From the NCBI RefSeq assembly GCF_020618415.1, contig NZ_CP085345.1, positions 744,001-808,000 on the forward strand: a stretch of DNA of 64,000 nucleotides, in the 5' to 3' direction. This document shows positions 7,800 through 17,153 of the stretch, piece after piece (the stretch's first letter is position 1; each line of letters starts with the position of its first letter). The notes beneath the pieces were generated by a model. That model was not told the origin of the DNA, did not search any database, and saw only the letters and a list, made by a program, of their open reading frames with translations. The position numbers and the translations under genes were made by a program. The DNA comes from Cupriavidus sp. MP-37 (GTDB lineage Bacteria > Pseudomonadota > Gammaproteobacteria > Burkholderiales > Burkholderiaceae).

Positions 7800-8786
7800 A
7801 TGGATGCCTTGTCCGACCTCTTGCGCGCCGTGCAACTGAGCGGTGCCGTGTTCCTGAACGGCGAATTCAAATCACCGTGGTGCCTGATCAGTGAAGCCGA
7901 TGCTGAATTGCGCGCCGCGTTCCTGCCGCGCGCTGATCGCGTGGTCTCGTACCACCTGATCACCGAAGGCGTCTGCTGGGCGCGGCTCGTCAACGACACG
8001 GGCCCCGGTGTGCGCGTGGAAGCCGGCGAGCTGCTGGTGGTGCCGCAGGGCGAGCCGCATGTGCTCGGCAGCGACCTTCACCTGCAGCCCTTGCCTTCGG
8101 CGCCGCTGGTGTATGACCTGCTGCGCAACAGTCCCGGCGAAGTCATGCGGGTCTCGTACGGCGGCGGCGGCGAACACACGCGCATGGTCTGCGGCTTTCT
8201 CGGCTTCGACGACACCATGGGCAATCCGCTGCTGACGTCGCTGCCACGGCTGTTCAAGGTGGGGCTGGGCAGCGGGCTGGAATCCGCATGGCTGGCCTCG
8301 GCGCTGGCCTTCGCCACCTCGGAGGCGGCGGAGCCGCGCGCCGGCAGCGCCACCGTGCTGGCCAAGCTGTCGGAACTGCTCTTCGTGCAGGCGGTGCGGC
8401 GCTGCATCGACACCTTGCCGGCCAATGAAAGCGGCTGGCTCGCGGCGCTGCGCGACCGCTACGTGGCACGTGCGCTGTCGCGCATGCACGCGCGGCCGGC
8501 GTATCCGTGGACCGTCGACGAACTCGCCGGAAATGTAGGCTTGTCGCGCTCGGCGCTGGCGCAGCGCTTCACCGACCTGCTGGGCCAGCCGCCGATGCAG
8601 TATCTCGCGCACTGGCGCCTGCGTACCGCTGCGGCCGAGTTGCGCAGCGGCAACCGCTCCATCAGCGAGGTCGCCGGCGCGGTCGGCTATGACTCCGAGG
8701 CCGCCTTCAGCCGGGCCTTCAAGCGCGAATTCGGACTGCCGCCGGCGAGCTGGCGCCGCAACTGCACCGAAGCGGCGCACGCATGA
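7800..8786 (+). CDS. AraC-family regulator with N-terminal cupin
   Basis: A 328-aa regulator. A cupin-like sensor occupies the first 190 or so residues (VVPQGEPHVLGSD). A double helix-turn-helix AraC domain lies at about 215-320 (WTVDELAGNVGLSRSALAQRF and ISEVAGAVGYDSEAAFSRAFKREFG). ATG 7800 is chosen because GGAGG at 7786-7790 sits nine bases upstream; GTG 7794 would be too close. It is divergent from the monooxygenase/flavin reductase pair and probably controls it. Confidence 0.85.
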   Translation: MDALSDLLRAVQLSGAVFLNGEFKSPWCLISEADAELRAAFLPRADRVVSYHLITEGVCWARLVNDTGPGVRVEAGELLVVPQGEPHVLGSDLHLQPLPSAPLVYDLLRNSPGEVMRVSYGGGGEHTRMVCGFLGFDDTMGNPLLTSLPRLFKVGLGSGLESAWLASALAFATSEAAEPRAGSATVLAKLSELLFVQAVRRCIDTLPANESGWLAALRDRYVARALSRMHARPAYPWTVDELAGNVGLSRSALAQRFTDLLGQPPMQYLAHWRLRTAAAELRSGNRSISEVAGAVGYDSEAAFSRAFKREFGLPPASWRRNCTEAAHA

Positions 8787-8819
8787 ATCGCACGCATGAA
8801 TCGCACGCACAAATGAAAG

Positions 8820-8844
8820 CGGCCCGCGCCTGGGGCACGGGCCG
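8820..8844. terminator. hairpin between convergent genes
   Basis: CGGCCCG (8820-8826) pairs with CGGGCCG (8838-8844) across an 11-nt loop. On the minus strand it is followed by CTTTCATTT, so it probably ends transcription of the entericidin-like gene. It also lies downstream of the AraC gene. Confidence 0.5.
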
Positions 8845-8876
8845 TTGCGACTGGCCACAGCGTGGCCGCCGGCAGC

Positions 8877-9020
8877 TTACATCTTCTGCTTGGTGCTTTC
8901 CGCCGCGCCCTGCACCTTCTCGCCGCCGCGCTCGATATCCTTGCCTGCGCCAGCCATGGTGTTGCAACCCGTGACCAGCAGCATGCCAGCGAGGGCAAAC
9001 AGTGCGTATAGCTTTCTCAT
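8877..9020 (-). CDS. entericidin-like small lipoprotein
   Basis: A 47-aa protein with a short charged N-terminus, a hydrophobic core and a lipobox (LVTGC, cysteine near residue 19). A polar tail with GAGKDIERGGEKVQGAAE follows. This matches the entericidin A/B family of small membrane lipoproteins, often stress-induced. AAGGAG lies seven to eight bases upstream of the ATG at 9020. Confidence 0.85.
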   Translation of the reverse strand: MRKLYALFALAGMLLVTGCNTMAGAGKDIERGGEKVQGAAESTKQKM

Positions 9021-9334
9021 GATGATCTCCTTGCTTCGTGTGGATGCGGCATGCGCCGCCAGGATGGAAGAGCTCGGAATGGCTTGACCGGGCAGCCTGT
9101 TGCCCAACCGGCAATTGGATCGTAGCAATCCGCGGCGGTACGAAAAGTCGGCATTCGTCCTACCGCGATGTCAGCAGAACGCGCGACATGTCGCGGCGGC
9201 GCGCCGCACTATGGCGGTGCCGCGTCGCGGCGGCGGGTTGGTCCCGAATATGCTTGTAGGACAGCGACCGATAGCCCCCTGGCGCGGGATCGCTTAAAAC
9301 CCAACTGTCACTGCCAGCCATCACGGAGAACACC

Positions 9335-9607
9335 ATGACGTCACGCAGCATCCACGTGCTTCCCGCCACGACCGGCGACGCCGAATACGCCAGCGAAGGG
9401 GAATGGGCGCTTACGATCGAGGGCCTGGATAGTGGCCCGGACCACGTGGCACTGCACTTCCCGACGCAGGAAGCCGCGATCGCCGCCGGCTGGATGCGTG
9501 CCCGCGAAGATGGCGTGTCGCTGTGCATCCACGGCCGCGACGGCCTGGTGCGTGAACGCAAGATCTACTGCCGCGATGCCCGCGGCAATACCCGCCTCGG
9601 CCGCTAG
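9335..9607 (+). CDS. small DUF2188-like protein
   Basis: A 90-aa soluble protein. The C-terminal half (AAIAAGWMRAREDGVSLCIHGRDGLVRER) follows the DUF2188 pattern of an A..AA..A helix followed by a strand and HGRDG.I. No function is established for that family. GGAG lies six to seven bases before the ATG. It is divergent from the entericidin-like gene across 314 bp of intergenic DNA in which I see no further gene. Confidence 0.65.
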   Translation: MTSRSIHVLPATTGDAEYASEGEWALTIEGLDSGPDHVALHFPTQEAAIAAGWMRAREDGVSLCIHGRDGLVRERKIYCRDARGNTRLGR

Positions 9608-9813
9608 TCCTGCCCGGGCCGGCCCCTTCTGGCGCCGGCTGCCTAGCCATCATTGCCTTGCGTGCCCGCTTACCTGGCGGGCCGCAACAGTTCATTGCGC
9701 CGGATGCATTGAGTTGCATCAAAGTGCTGCGCATCTTCTGCTGGAAACTCCGGGTCCACCGCCAATACTGGAGTCAGGCCACAGGCCGACGACCAGGAAA
9801 CCCGAGACCCGCC

Positions 9814-10011
9814 ATGCGCTTTCTTCTCCGATACCGTCCGCTGGACATCTACCCCGACCCGCTCGACGCCCGGGTGGCGGAACTGCACGAACTTGCCGAG
9901 GACATTCAGGCCCGCCACGCCCGCAAGTGGCGCCGGCATGGCTCCATGCTGATCCGGCAGGACGGCGCGGCGGCCGGGTTCCCCACCGGCAATCCGAAAA
10001 CTCGGCACTGA
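9814..10011 (+). CDS. small hypothetical protein
   Basis: A 65-aa basic ORF starting MRFLLRYRPLDIYP, with weak AGGA upstream. Its composition is rich in Arg, Ala and His, without signal peptide or domain. It sits among other small genes and its frame codon bias looks plausible, but I cannot exclude a chance ORF. Confidence 0.35.
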   Translation: MRFLLRYRPLDIYPDPLDARVAELHELAEDIQARHARKWRRHGSMLIRQDGAAAGFPTGNPKTRH

Positions 10012-10166
10012 TGCGCCCATGGCGAGGCGATGCCTCCCATCGGACGAATGTGAACAAGTGTCATATCGGGTTGGCAAGACCATGACCCCTGCTAAAGAAT
10101 GGTTATCCGCAGGCAAGGGACCCGATCGGCGGGTTCGCTGCCGCACCATTTTTCTGACGCAGCGAC

Positions 10167-10505
10167 ATGAATCGAACCACCCGGGAATGCGTGACGGCGT
10201 TGATGTCGAGCCTGCGTGCCAATGGGCCCATGCCCCGGCACCGGCTTGCCGCAGCCAGCCGCCTGAGCGCCGCGGAACTGACCCGCGCGCTGAAATCCGC
10301 CCGCCAGATGGGCGTCGTGGCTTATGAAGGCGAGCCAGACTTGCCGCCCGAGGCGGATACCCCACTGATGCTCACCGGCCGGCCGTTGCCGCCGCCCCGG
10401 CGCGTCGCCCCGGCGCCGCGCGACAACACGCCGCATTTTGAGCCGCTGCTCGATGTCTGGGGCATCTCCCGCCCCGCCGCGCTGCGGCGCGGACACGCCT
10501 CCTGA
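10167..10505 (+). CDS. hypothetical protein with a possible winged-helix N-terminus
   Basis: A 112-aa ORF. Residues 5-60 (TRECVTALMSSLRANG, MPRHRLAAASRLSAAELTRA, LKSARQMGVVAYEG) have the spacing of a winged helix-turn-helix. The C-terminal half is proline-rich and disordered. No family is recognised. It could be a small DNA-binding protein; this is inference from pattern only. Confidence 0.5.
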   Translation: MNRTTRECVTALMSSLRANGPMPRHRLAAASRLSAAELTRALKSARQMGVVAYEGEPDLPPEADTPLMLTGRPLPPPRRVAPAPRDNTPHFEPLLDVWGISRPAALRRGHAS

Positions 10506-10674
10506 CACGCCCTTCACCCTGCGGCACGCGGCCTGGCCCGCGTGCCGATCTTACAAAGGCAGGTAAGGCGCACACGCAAAAGCCGCGCCCGGCACCGCAC
10601 CGGCCCGCCCTTGCGCACGGTACGGAACTTGCGCCACGCTTCAGGCTATGGTTTTCGCATCGTGAGCGTGTGCA

Positions 10675-12963
10675 ATGAGGCAATACAATGCGCCCGGCAC
10701 CACGGCGTTCCCCGCGCCCCCGGCGTCGCCACCACCGCATGACCCCTCCTTACCGCCCGGCTTCCAGCTCGAGCCCGGGCGCAATTGCTGGCGCATCGAA
10801 CCTTGCCGGCGCTTTGCCATGCTGGTCGACGCCGACGCGTATTTCCGCGCGCTGCGCGAGGCCCTGCCGCTGGCCGAGCACACCATCTTCATCCTGGGCT
10901 GGGACATCGACAGCCGCATGGAACTGGTCCCCGCCGGCGCGCACGATGGCCTGCCGGCCGGGCTGCGCGACTTCCTGTGCGCGCTGGCCGACCGCCGCCC
11001 CAACCTGCGCATCTACATCCTGAGCTGGGACTACGCCATGGTGATGGCGATGGAGCGCGAATGGCTGCCGTCGGCCAGCGCGCACTGGCAGGCGCACCGG
11101 CATTTGTCGTTCCGGCTGGACGGCAATCATCCGCCGGGCGCCTCGCACCACCAGAAGGTGGTGGTGCTCGACAACAAGGTCGCCTTTGTCGGCGGGCTGG
11201 ACCTGACGCTGCGCCGCTGGGACGACAACCAGCACGCGCCCGGCGCGCCGCTGCGCATGGCCGAGGGCCGGCCCTACGCGCCCTTCCATGACGTGCAGTG
11301 CGCGCTCGACGGCGACGCGGCCGCGGCGCTGGGAGAGCTGTGCGCGCAGCGCTGGCTGCGCGCCAGCGGCAGCCAGCCGCGGCCGGTGGCAAGGACCTCG
11401 TCCGATCCGTGGCCGCCGAGCCTGGCGCCCGAGCTGACCGACGTGCGCGTGGGCATCGCCCGCACCATGCCGATGTGCGAGGACGAGCCCGGCGTCAGCG
11501 AGGTCCGCATGCTGCTGCGCGATGCCATCGCCTCGGCCCGGCACAGCATCTACATGGAGAACCAGTACTTCAGCTCGGGCGAGATCGCCAAGGCGCTGGC
11601 CGCACGCCTGGGGCACGAGGATGGCCCGGATATCGTGCTGGTGTCGCGCCGCAACGAGAGCGGCTGGCTCGAGGCGCACAGCATGGGCGTGCTGCGCGCA
11701 CGCCTTTACCGGCAGCTGCGCGCGGCCGACAAGTTCGATCGCTTCCGCCTGTACTGCCCGACGATTCCCAACCTGCTGCCCGACTGCGTCAACGTCCACA
11801 GCAAGGTGACGGTGATCGACGACGACTTCCTCACCATCGGCTCCGCCAACTTAAGCAACCGTTCGCTGGGGCTCGACACCGAGTGCAATATCGTGGTGGT
11901 CTCCGGCGGCGAGCCGCGCGTCCAGGCGGCCATCGCCGCCATGCGCGCGCGGCTGCTGGGCGAACACCTGGATGTGGCGCCCGAAGCGTTCCAGGCCGAG
12001 GTCGCCGCCACGCGCAGCGTGCTTGGCGCGATCCGGCACCTGCAGCGCAGCGACGGGCGCTCGCTGGAAGACTATGTGCCGCCGCTGCCCGACGATGTCG
12101 ATGCCGCGTCACCGGCCGCCAACCTGCTGGACCCGATCGAACCGATCGACAGCGACCAGCTGCTGGCCGAGTTCGTCAGCCACGAGGCGCGCCCGCGCGT
12201 GCTCGGGCGCGTGGGCGTGATGGTGGCGCTGGCGCTGCTGGTGGCGGGGCTGGCCTTTGCGTGGCGCTATACGCCGCTGCGCGAGTGGGCGGATTTCCGC
12301 GCCCTGCTGGGCGTCATCGAGCGGGTGGACGAGATGCCGCTGGCCCCGCTCGCCATGATGGGGGTCTATTTGGCCGGTGCGGTGACACTGCTGCCCGTGA
12401 CGCTGCTGATCCTGGTCACCGTGGTGGTGTTCGGCCCGCTCTACGGCGCCGTGCTGGCCCTGTGCGGCACGGTGCTGAGCACCGGCGCGGGCTACCTGGC
12501 CGGCCGGCTGCTGGGGCGCAACGCCGTGCGCCGCTTTGGCGGCAGGCGGCTGAACCGCGTCAGCCACCAGCTGGGCAAGCACGGCGTGGTCGCCATGGTG
12601 GTGCTGAGGCTGGTGCCGATCGCACCGTTCTCGCTGGTCAACCTGGTGGTGGGAGCCTCGCGCATCAGCCTGCGCGACTGCCTGATCGGCACCGCGCTGG
12701 GGATGCTGCCGGGCATCGTGGTCAGTGCCCTGCTGGTGGACCGGGTCGCCGCGGCGGCGCGCGACCCGGGGCTGGTCACCTTTGCGCTGCTGGCACTGGT
12801 GCTGCTGGTGCCGGCCTCGCTGCTGCTGTTGCTGCGCCGGCGCCGGCGCAATGCGGCGCGGCCGCGCGGCGGCCGCCACGACGATCCGCCCGGCCCCCAC
12901 TCGCGAACGTCGCGAACGTCGCGTCTGTCGCGGCTGGCGCGGATGGCCGGCGAGCGCTCCTGA
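10675..12963 (+). CDS. phospholipase D/cardiolipin synthase-like protein fused to a VTT (DedA-like) membrane domain
   Basis: A 762-aa two-part protein. Residues 1-490 form a bilobed PLD domain with two HKD motifs: H159-Q-K161 (HHQKVVVLDNKVAFVGGLD) and H375-S-K377 (VHSKVTVIDDDFLTIGSANL). It should catalyse phosphodiester hydrolysis or transphosphatidylation. Residues from about 510 hold a membrane segment, then a VTT/SNARE-associated domain (about 560-705) with GPLYGAVLALCGTVLSTGAG and LRLVPIAPFSLVNLVVGA, followed by an Arg-rich tail. This puts a lipid-modifying domain beside a candidate lipid scramblase in one inner-membrane protein. It ends 3 bp before a convergent gene. Confidence 0.85.
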   Translation: MRQYNAPGTTAFPAPPASPPPHDPSLPPGFQLEPGRNCWRIEPCRRFAMLVDADAYFRALREALPLAEHTIFILGWDIDSRMELVPAGAHDGLPAGLRDFLCALADRRPNLRIYILSWDYAMVMAMEREWLPSASAHWQAHRHLSFRLDGNHPPGASHHQKVVVLDNKVAFVGGLDLTLRRWDDNQHAPGAPLRMAEGRPYAPFHDVQCALDGDAAAALGELCAQRWLRASGSQPRPVARTSSDPWPPSLAPELTDVRVGIARTMPMCEDEPGVSEVRMLLRDAIASARHSIYMENQYFSSGEIAKALAARLGHEDGPDIVLVSRRNESGWLEAHSMGVLRARLYRQLRAADKFDRFRLYCPTIPNLLPDCVNVHSKVTVIDDDFLTIGSANLSNRSLGLDTECNIVVVSGGEPRVQAAIAAMRARLLGEHLDVAPEAFQAEVAATRSVLGAIRHLQRSDGRSLEDYVPPLPDDVDAASPAANLLDPIEPIDSDQLLAEFVSHEARPRVLGRVGVMVALALLVAGLAFAWRYTPLREWADFRALLGVIERVDEMPLAPLAMMGVYLAGAVTLLPVTLLILVTVVVFGPLYGAVLALCGTVLSTGAGYLAGRLLGRNAVRRFGGRRLNRVSHQLGKHGVVAMVVLRLVPIAPFSLVNLVVGASRISLRDCLIGTALGMLPGIVVSALLVDRVAAAARDPGLVTFALLALVLLVPASLLLLLRRRRRNAARPRGGRHDDPPGPHSRTSRTSRLSRLARMAGERS

Positions 12964-12966
12964 ACC

Positions 12967-13449
12967 TCAAGGCTGGCGGCGGTAGGTGGCCTTGACGATC
13001 TGCGTCCACTCGCCGTTCTCGCCTTGCATGTACGAGGTGAGTTCGCGGTGGTCGTCGTCGCGGAACGTGATCACGTCGCGGTACTGCACCATGCGGCCAT
13101 TGCCCGAGCAGTCCGGGCCTTCGGCACGCAGCGTCAGCTGCTGGCCGCCTTCGTCGAGGTCGCCCTCGTAGACCCACAGGTGGGTCATCATCGAGCCGAT
13201 AAAGGTGCCGACAAAGTGCTTGCGCGCCGGGTCGTAGCCCAGCGTCATGACCGTGGACGCCGGACCGCAGCCGGGCATGTCGCCCTGGGCCACGCACTGC
13301 ACCCAGATGTCGCCGATACCGCTTACCCGTTCCGGGATGTTCCATGTCTGCACCGGCTGGTCGGGACCCATGACGGCCTCGCCCTCCGCCATCCAGTTGC
13401 CAATCAGACGTTGCAGCCAGCGGTGTTCCTTATGTGCTTCGATTTGCAT
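12967..13449 (-). CDS. DUF1579-family protein
   Basis: A 160-aa soluble protein. It starts HRWLQRLIGNWMAEGEA and contains TVMTLGYDPARKHFVGTFIGSMMTHLWVYEG, both typical of DUF1579, a lipocalin-like barrel family of unknown role. ATG 13449 has GGAGA upstream. A longer frame reaches 13563 but crosses the promoter region. It is convergent with the PLD-VTT gene. Confidence 0.75.
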   Translation of the reverse strand: MQIEAHKEHRWLQRLIGNWMAEGEAVMGPDQPVQTWNIPERVSGIGDIWVQCVAQGDMPGCGPASTVMTLGYDPARKHFVGTFIGSMMTHLWVYEGDLDEGGQQLTLRAEGPDCSGNGRMVQYRDVITFRDDDHRELTSYMQGENGEWTQIVKATYRRQP

Positions 13450-13599
13450 GTTCGGTCTCCGGTGAGTGGGTACAGCCAGGGTTCGGCCAAATACGGCGGT
13501 GGCCGCAAGCATTTGTGGATGCTGTACACATAGACTAGCAAACGAACTGGACAGTGTCCACATTAAATTGCAACAGCCGGCGCAGGGGACGGGCTGAGG

Positions 13600-13956
13600 C
13601 TACTGCGGCAGCCGCAGCTTGGGCACGTCGAAGCGGTTGCCCTGTGCGCGCCGTACATCGCACTGGACCTTGGCCTCGCGCACGGCGCCGTCCTGGGCCA
13701 GGTATTCGACATCGGCCACCACGCTGTAGTTGTCCTTGTCGATCTGGCGCGCGGTGGCGGCCACCCACTTGAAGCTGCCGGGATTGGGCAGCGCCGCCTT
13801 GACCGCGTGCTTGCAGGCGGCCTCGGGCGCGCCCTCGCTGGCAGGCGGCCGGGACGCTTCCTGCCGGGCCGCGGCCAGCGCGGCCGGCACGCCCGCCGCG
13901 GACAACGCCACCGCCAGCGCGGTGGACAGCAAACGTGGGGAAAGCGGCGAAAGCAT
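13600..13956 (-). CDS. small secreted protein of unknown function
   Basis: A 118-aa protein with a clear Sec signal peptide (MLSPLSPRLLSTALAVALSA..., cleavage probably after ALAA near residue 29). The mature part has two cysteines, in EAACKHAVKAALPNPGSFKWV and KVQCDVRRA, that could form a disulfide. AGGAG precedes the ATG. The CKxAVKAxLxNPxSFKW pattern is found in other proteobacterial periplasmic proteins of unknown function. It lies 113 bp downstream of the GntR/UTRA gene on the same strand. Confidence 0.7.
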   Translation of the reverse strand: MLSPLSPRLLSTALAVALSAAGVPAALAAARQEASRPPASEGAPEAACKHAVKAALPNPGSFKWVAATARQIDKDNYSVVADVEYLAQDGAVREAKVQCDVRRAQGNRFDVPKLRLPQ

Positions 13957-14069
13957 CCTGGACTCCTGCGACTGTGCGGCGCCGGTCCGGGTCACGCTAG
14001 CGTCCGCGCCGATGCAGTTCAGGCCGCGGCGCGCAGGCGAAAGTTCCCTTGCCGCCACAGCCAGCGGCC

Positions 14070-14819
14070 CTAACGCCGCACGCAGGCCTTGTAGGTGAAC
14101 TTGTCGCCCCGGAACATGAATTCCGAAAACGCCAGTGGGCGGTCGTCGATGTCGTGCGGGGTGAAGCGGATGCGCAGCAACGGCTCCCCCGGCCCGACCT
14201 TCAGCCGGCGCGCGCTTTCCGCGCTGGCGGGGATCGCCGCGCTTTCGGTGTGCAGGTACTTCAGGCGATAGCCCAGGCGCGCCTCGACGATCATCAGCGC
14301 ATCGTTGTTTTCCAGGTCGTGTTCCAGGATCGCGCGCATCAATGGCTCCGGCGCCATGGTCATGCCCACGGCCACCGGCACGCCGGCCACCGACTTGAGC
14401 GTGGTCACGCTCAGCAGCTTGCTGCCGGGCGGCACCCGCAGCGCATCGGCGGCAATGGCAGGCGCGGTGATCAGCCGCGTCGACAGCAGCTTGCCGTGCG
14501 CTTCGTGGCCACGGGCGCGCATGTAGTCGTAGAAGCCGGTCAGCGGTCCCAGATCGGCCTGCCCCGCCGGGCGGCTGACAAAGCTGCCCTTGCCGTGGAC
14601 CGTCTCGATCAGCCCCTCCGCCAGCAGCGATGCCAGCGACTGCCGCACGGTGATGCGGCTGACGCCGAACTCCGCCATCAGCTCGGCCTCCGACGGCAGC
14701 TTGATGCCCGGTGTCCATTCGTTGTTGACGATGCGCTGGCGCAGCGCGCCTTCGATCTGCTTGAAGCGGGGCAGTGAGCTGGTTGTCACGGGATTGTGCG
14801 GATTCATGGGATGGCCCAT
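14070..14819 (-). CDS. GntR-family regulator, HutC/UTRA subfamily
   Basis: A 249-aa regulator. A winged helix lies at about 15-80 (LPSEAELMAEFGVSRITVRQSLASLLAEGLIETVHGKGSFV), followed by a UTRA ligand domain (about 100-245, chorismate-lyase fold). It is divergent from the CoA ligase-DUF1254-Bug operon. The intergenic region is unusually AT-rich and contains several related dyads, so it probably represses that operon until an effector appears. Met1 or Met5 could be the start. Confidence 0.87.
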   Translation of the reverse strand: MGHPMNPHNPVTTSSLPRFKQIEGALRQRIVNNEWTPGIKLPSEAELMAEFGVSRITVRQSLASLLAEGLIETVHGKGSFVSRPAGQADLGPLTGFYDYMRARGHEAHGKLLSTRLITAPAIAADALRVPPGSKLLSVTTLKSVAGVPVAVGMTMAPEPLMRAILEHDLENNDALMIVEARLGYRLKYLHTESAAIPASAESARRLKVGPGEPLLRIRFTPHDIDDRPLAFSEFMFRGDKFTYKACVRR

Positions 14820-14831
14820 GCGGGCATCTAC

Positions 14832-14871
14832 TTATCATAACAACGTTGACTCATCATAACATGTCATGACA
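14832..14871. promoter_or_regulatory. cluster of GntR-type operator dyads
   Basis: An AT-rich island between divergent genes holds TTATCATAACAA (14832-14843), a second ATCATAACA (14853-14861), and the perfect palindrome TGTCATGACA (14862-14871). Repeated half-sites of TTATGATA type suggest cooperative binding by the adjacent HutC-type regulator. The assignment is inference. Confidence 0.5.
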
Positions 14872-14966
14872 ACATGAGCCGGCACAACCATGACAAGACG
14901 CGCGGCGCCAGTCCCCCAGGGGCCACTACGTGACGGCGCACGCATACGGAGATACGGAGACAATCG

Positions 14967-17153
14967 ATGCCAGACCTGAGTGCATTGCTGCAACCGCGCA
15001 CCATCGCCGTGATCGGCGCTTCCACCCAGCCCGACAAGGTGGGCGGCATGCCGGTGCGGCTGCTGAGCGAGCTGGGCTACGCCGGACGCATCGTCCCGGT
15101 CCACGCGACCGCCAGCGAAGTGCAGGGGCTGGCCGCGGTGCCGACGCTGGACGCGCTGGATACGCCCGCCGACCTTGCCATCGTGGCCCTGCCGGTCAGC
15201 GCCAGCCTCGACGCGATGCGCCAGCTGGCGCGCAACGGCACGCGCGCCGCGGTGTTCTTCACCTCGGGCTTTGCCGAGACCGGTGGTGACGGCATCGCGC
15301 TGCAGGCCGAACTGGCGGCGCTGGCGCAGGCCCATGGCATCACGCTGCTCGGGCCCAACTGCCTGGGCGCGATGAACCTGCGCGAGCGCGTGTTCGCCAC
15401 CTTCTCGCCGATCCCGCTCAGCGGGCTGCCGCCGGTCGGCGATGTCGGCCTGGTCAGCCAGAGCGGCGCTTTTGGTGCCTATGCCTTCGCGCTGGCGCGC
15501 GAGGCCGCGCTGGGCCTGAGCCACTGGGTCACCACCGGCAATGAAGCGGGCCTGCATGTGGCCGACGTGATCGAATGGATGGCGCGCGACGATGCCACGC
15601 GCGTGATCCTCGCCTACCTGGAAGGCTGCCGCGACGGCAACCGCCTGCGCCGCGCGCTGGCGGCAGCGCGGGCAGCGGGCAAGCCGGTGGTGGTGACCAA
15701 GGTCGGCACCACCGAAGCCGGCGCGCGCTCCGCGCAATCGCATACCGCCAGCCTGGCGGGCGAAGATGCGGTCTACCAGGCGGTGTTCGACGAGTACGGC
15801 GTGTTCCGCGCCGATACGCTCGATGACTTCTTCCGGCTCGGCTACGTGCTGTCGCGCGGGAGGCGCCCGACGCGGTGGCAGCCCTCGGCAAAGGAGCCGG
15901 CCAATGCCGTCACCCCGGTCGCGCTGGTCACCGTCTCAGGCGGCGTCGGCATCATGATGGCCGACCAGGCCGAGGCGCTGGACCTGCCGCTGCCGGCGAT
16001 GCCCGCAGCCGCCGCCGCAGCGCTGCGCAGCGCGATTCCGTTCGCCAGCACCGCCAACCCCATCGACGTCACCGGCCAGGTGGTGGCGCAGCCGGAAGTA
16101 TTGCTGGACGCCATTGCCGCGGCCGCGCAAAGCGCGGATTACGGCAGCGTGGTGGCCTTCCTCGCCGGCGGCGTGGGCGCGCCGCGGATCTGGCCCGGGC
16201 TGCAGCAGACCGTCGAGACCCTGTACCGCAGCGGCAACGCGGCGCCGCTGCTGTTCAGCGGCCTGGTCGATGACGACAAGCGCCGCTGGCTGGAAGCGCG
16301 CGGCGCGCTGGTGTTCCGCGAACCCGCGCACGCGGTGCAGGCCGTGGCCGTGCTGGCCCGCGCCGCGGCGCAGGCAGCGGCTGCACGGGCGCCTGGCTGC
16401 GCAGCGGCCGCCGCAGACACCGTGCCCGTTCCCGATGTGCTGCCCGGCACCACCGCCTTGTCCGAGTTCGAAGCCATGCAATGGCTGGCCGCGTGCGGCA
16501 TCCCCACCGCGCCGCACGGCCTGGCGCGCGATGCCGACGAGGCCGTGCGCCTTGCCCAAGCCATCGGCTACCCGGTCGCGATCAAGCTGTGCTCGCCCGA
16601 CATCCTGCACAAGAGCGACGTCGGCGGCGTGGTGCTGAACGTGGCGGATGCGCAGGCGGCACGCGCTGCCTTTGCGCAAGTGCAGGCCGCCGCGGCCCGC
16701 CACGGCACTCCTGCGCGCTTTGACGGCGCGCTGGTCGCCGGCATGGTGCGCGGCTGGGGCGAGCTGGTGGTGGGCGTGCGGCGCGATCCGGTGTTCGGCC
16801 TGGTGGCGCTGGCCGGCATCGGCGGCACCGCGGTGGAGATCTTCCGCCAGACCGCGTTCGGGCTGGCGCCGCTCAGCCATGCCCGTGCGCGCACCATGCT
16901 GCGCGCGAGCCGTGCCGAGGCCCTGCTGAACGGCCACCGCGGCCATCCCGCGATCGATGCCGAGGCGGTGGCCGAGGTGCTGGTGCGCGTGTCGCAGGCC
17001 GCTGCCGCGCTGGGCCCGCGGCTCGACACCATCGAGATCAACCCGCTGATCGTCACCGCCCGCGGCGTGGTCGCCGCCGATGCCGTGGTGACCCTGCATG
17101 CGGCAGGCCCCGATCGCCACGCAGACAGACAAACCCAGGAGACCATCCGATGA
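14967..17153 (+). CDS. acetate--CoA ligase family protein (ADP-forming acyl-CoA synthetase, fused subunits)
   Basis: A 728-aa protein with, in order, a CoA-binding Rossmann domain (TIAVIGASTQPDKVGGMPVR), a flavodoxin-like CoA ligase domain, a second ligase domain, and a C-terminal ATP-grasp domain (from about 500; YPVAIKLCSPDILHKSDVGGV). The likely phosphohistidine is H259 in QSHTASLAGEDA. It should make an acyl-CoA from a carboxylic acid and ATP with ADP and phosphate as products. Its stop overlaps the next start (ATGA), so it is coupled to the first DUF1254 gene. The acid used is unknown. Confidence 0.85.
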   Translation: MPDLSALLQPRTIAVIGASTQPDKVGGMPVRLLSELGYAGRIVPVHATASEVQGLAAVPTLDALDTPADLAIVALPVSASLDAMRQLARNGTRAAVFFTSGFAETGGDGIALQAELAALAQAHGITLLGPNCLGAMNLRERVFATFSPIPLSGLPPVGDVGLVSQSGAFGAYAFALAREAALGLSHWVTTGNEAGLHVADVIEWMARDDATRVILAYLEGCRDGNRLRRALAAARAAGKPVVVTKVGTTEAGARSAQSHTASLAGEDAVYQAVFDEYGVFRADTLDDFFRLGYVLSRGRRPTRWQPSAKEPANAVTPVALVTVSGGVGIMMADQAEALDLPLPAMPAAAAAALRSAIPFASTANPIDVTGQVVAQPEVLLDAIAAAAQSADYGSVVAFLAGGVGAPRIWPGLQQTVETLYRSGNAAPLLFSGLVDDDKRRWLEARGALVFREPAHAVQAVAVLARAAAQAAAARAPGCAAAAADTVPVPDVLPGTTALSEFEAMQWLAACGIPTAPHGLARDADEAVRLAQAIGYPVAIKLCSPDILHKSDVGGVVLNVADAQAARAAFAQVQAAAARHGTPARFDGALVAGMVRGWGELVVGVRRDPVFGLVALAGIGGTAVEIFRQTAFGLAPLSHARARTMLRASRAEALLNGHRGHPAIDAEAVAEVLVRVSQAAAALGPRLDTIEINPLIVTARGVVAADAVVTLHAAGPDRHADRQTQETIR

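Noticed and set aside
7653..7835. N-terminal extension of the acyl-CoA-dehydrogenase-like gene
   Set aside because: It overlaps the divergent AraC promoter and start and has no similarity to the family.
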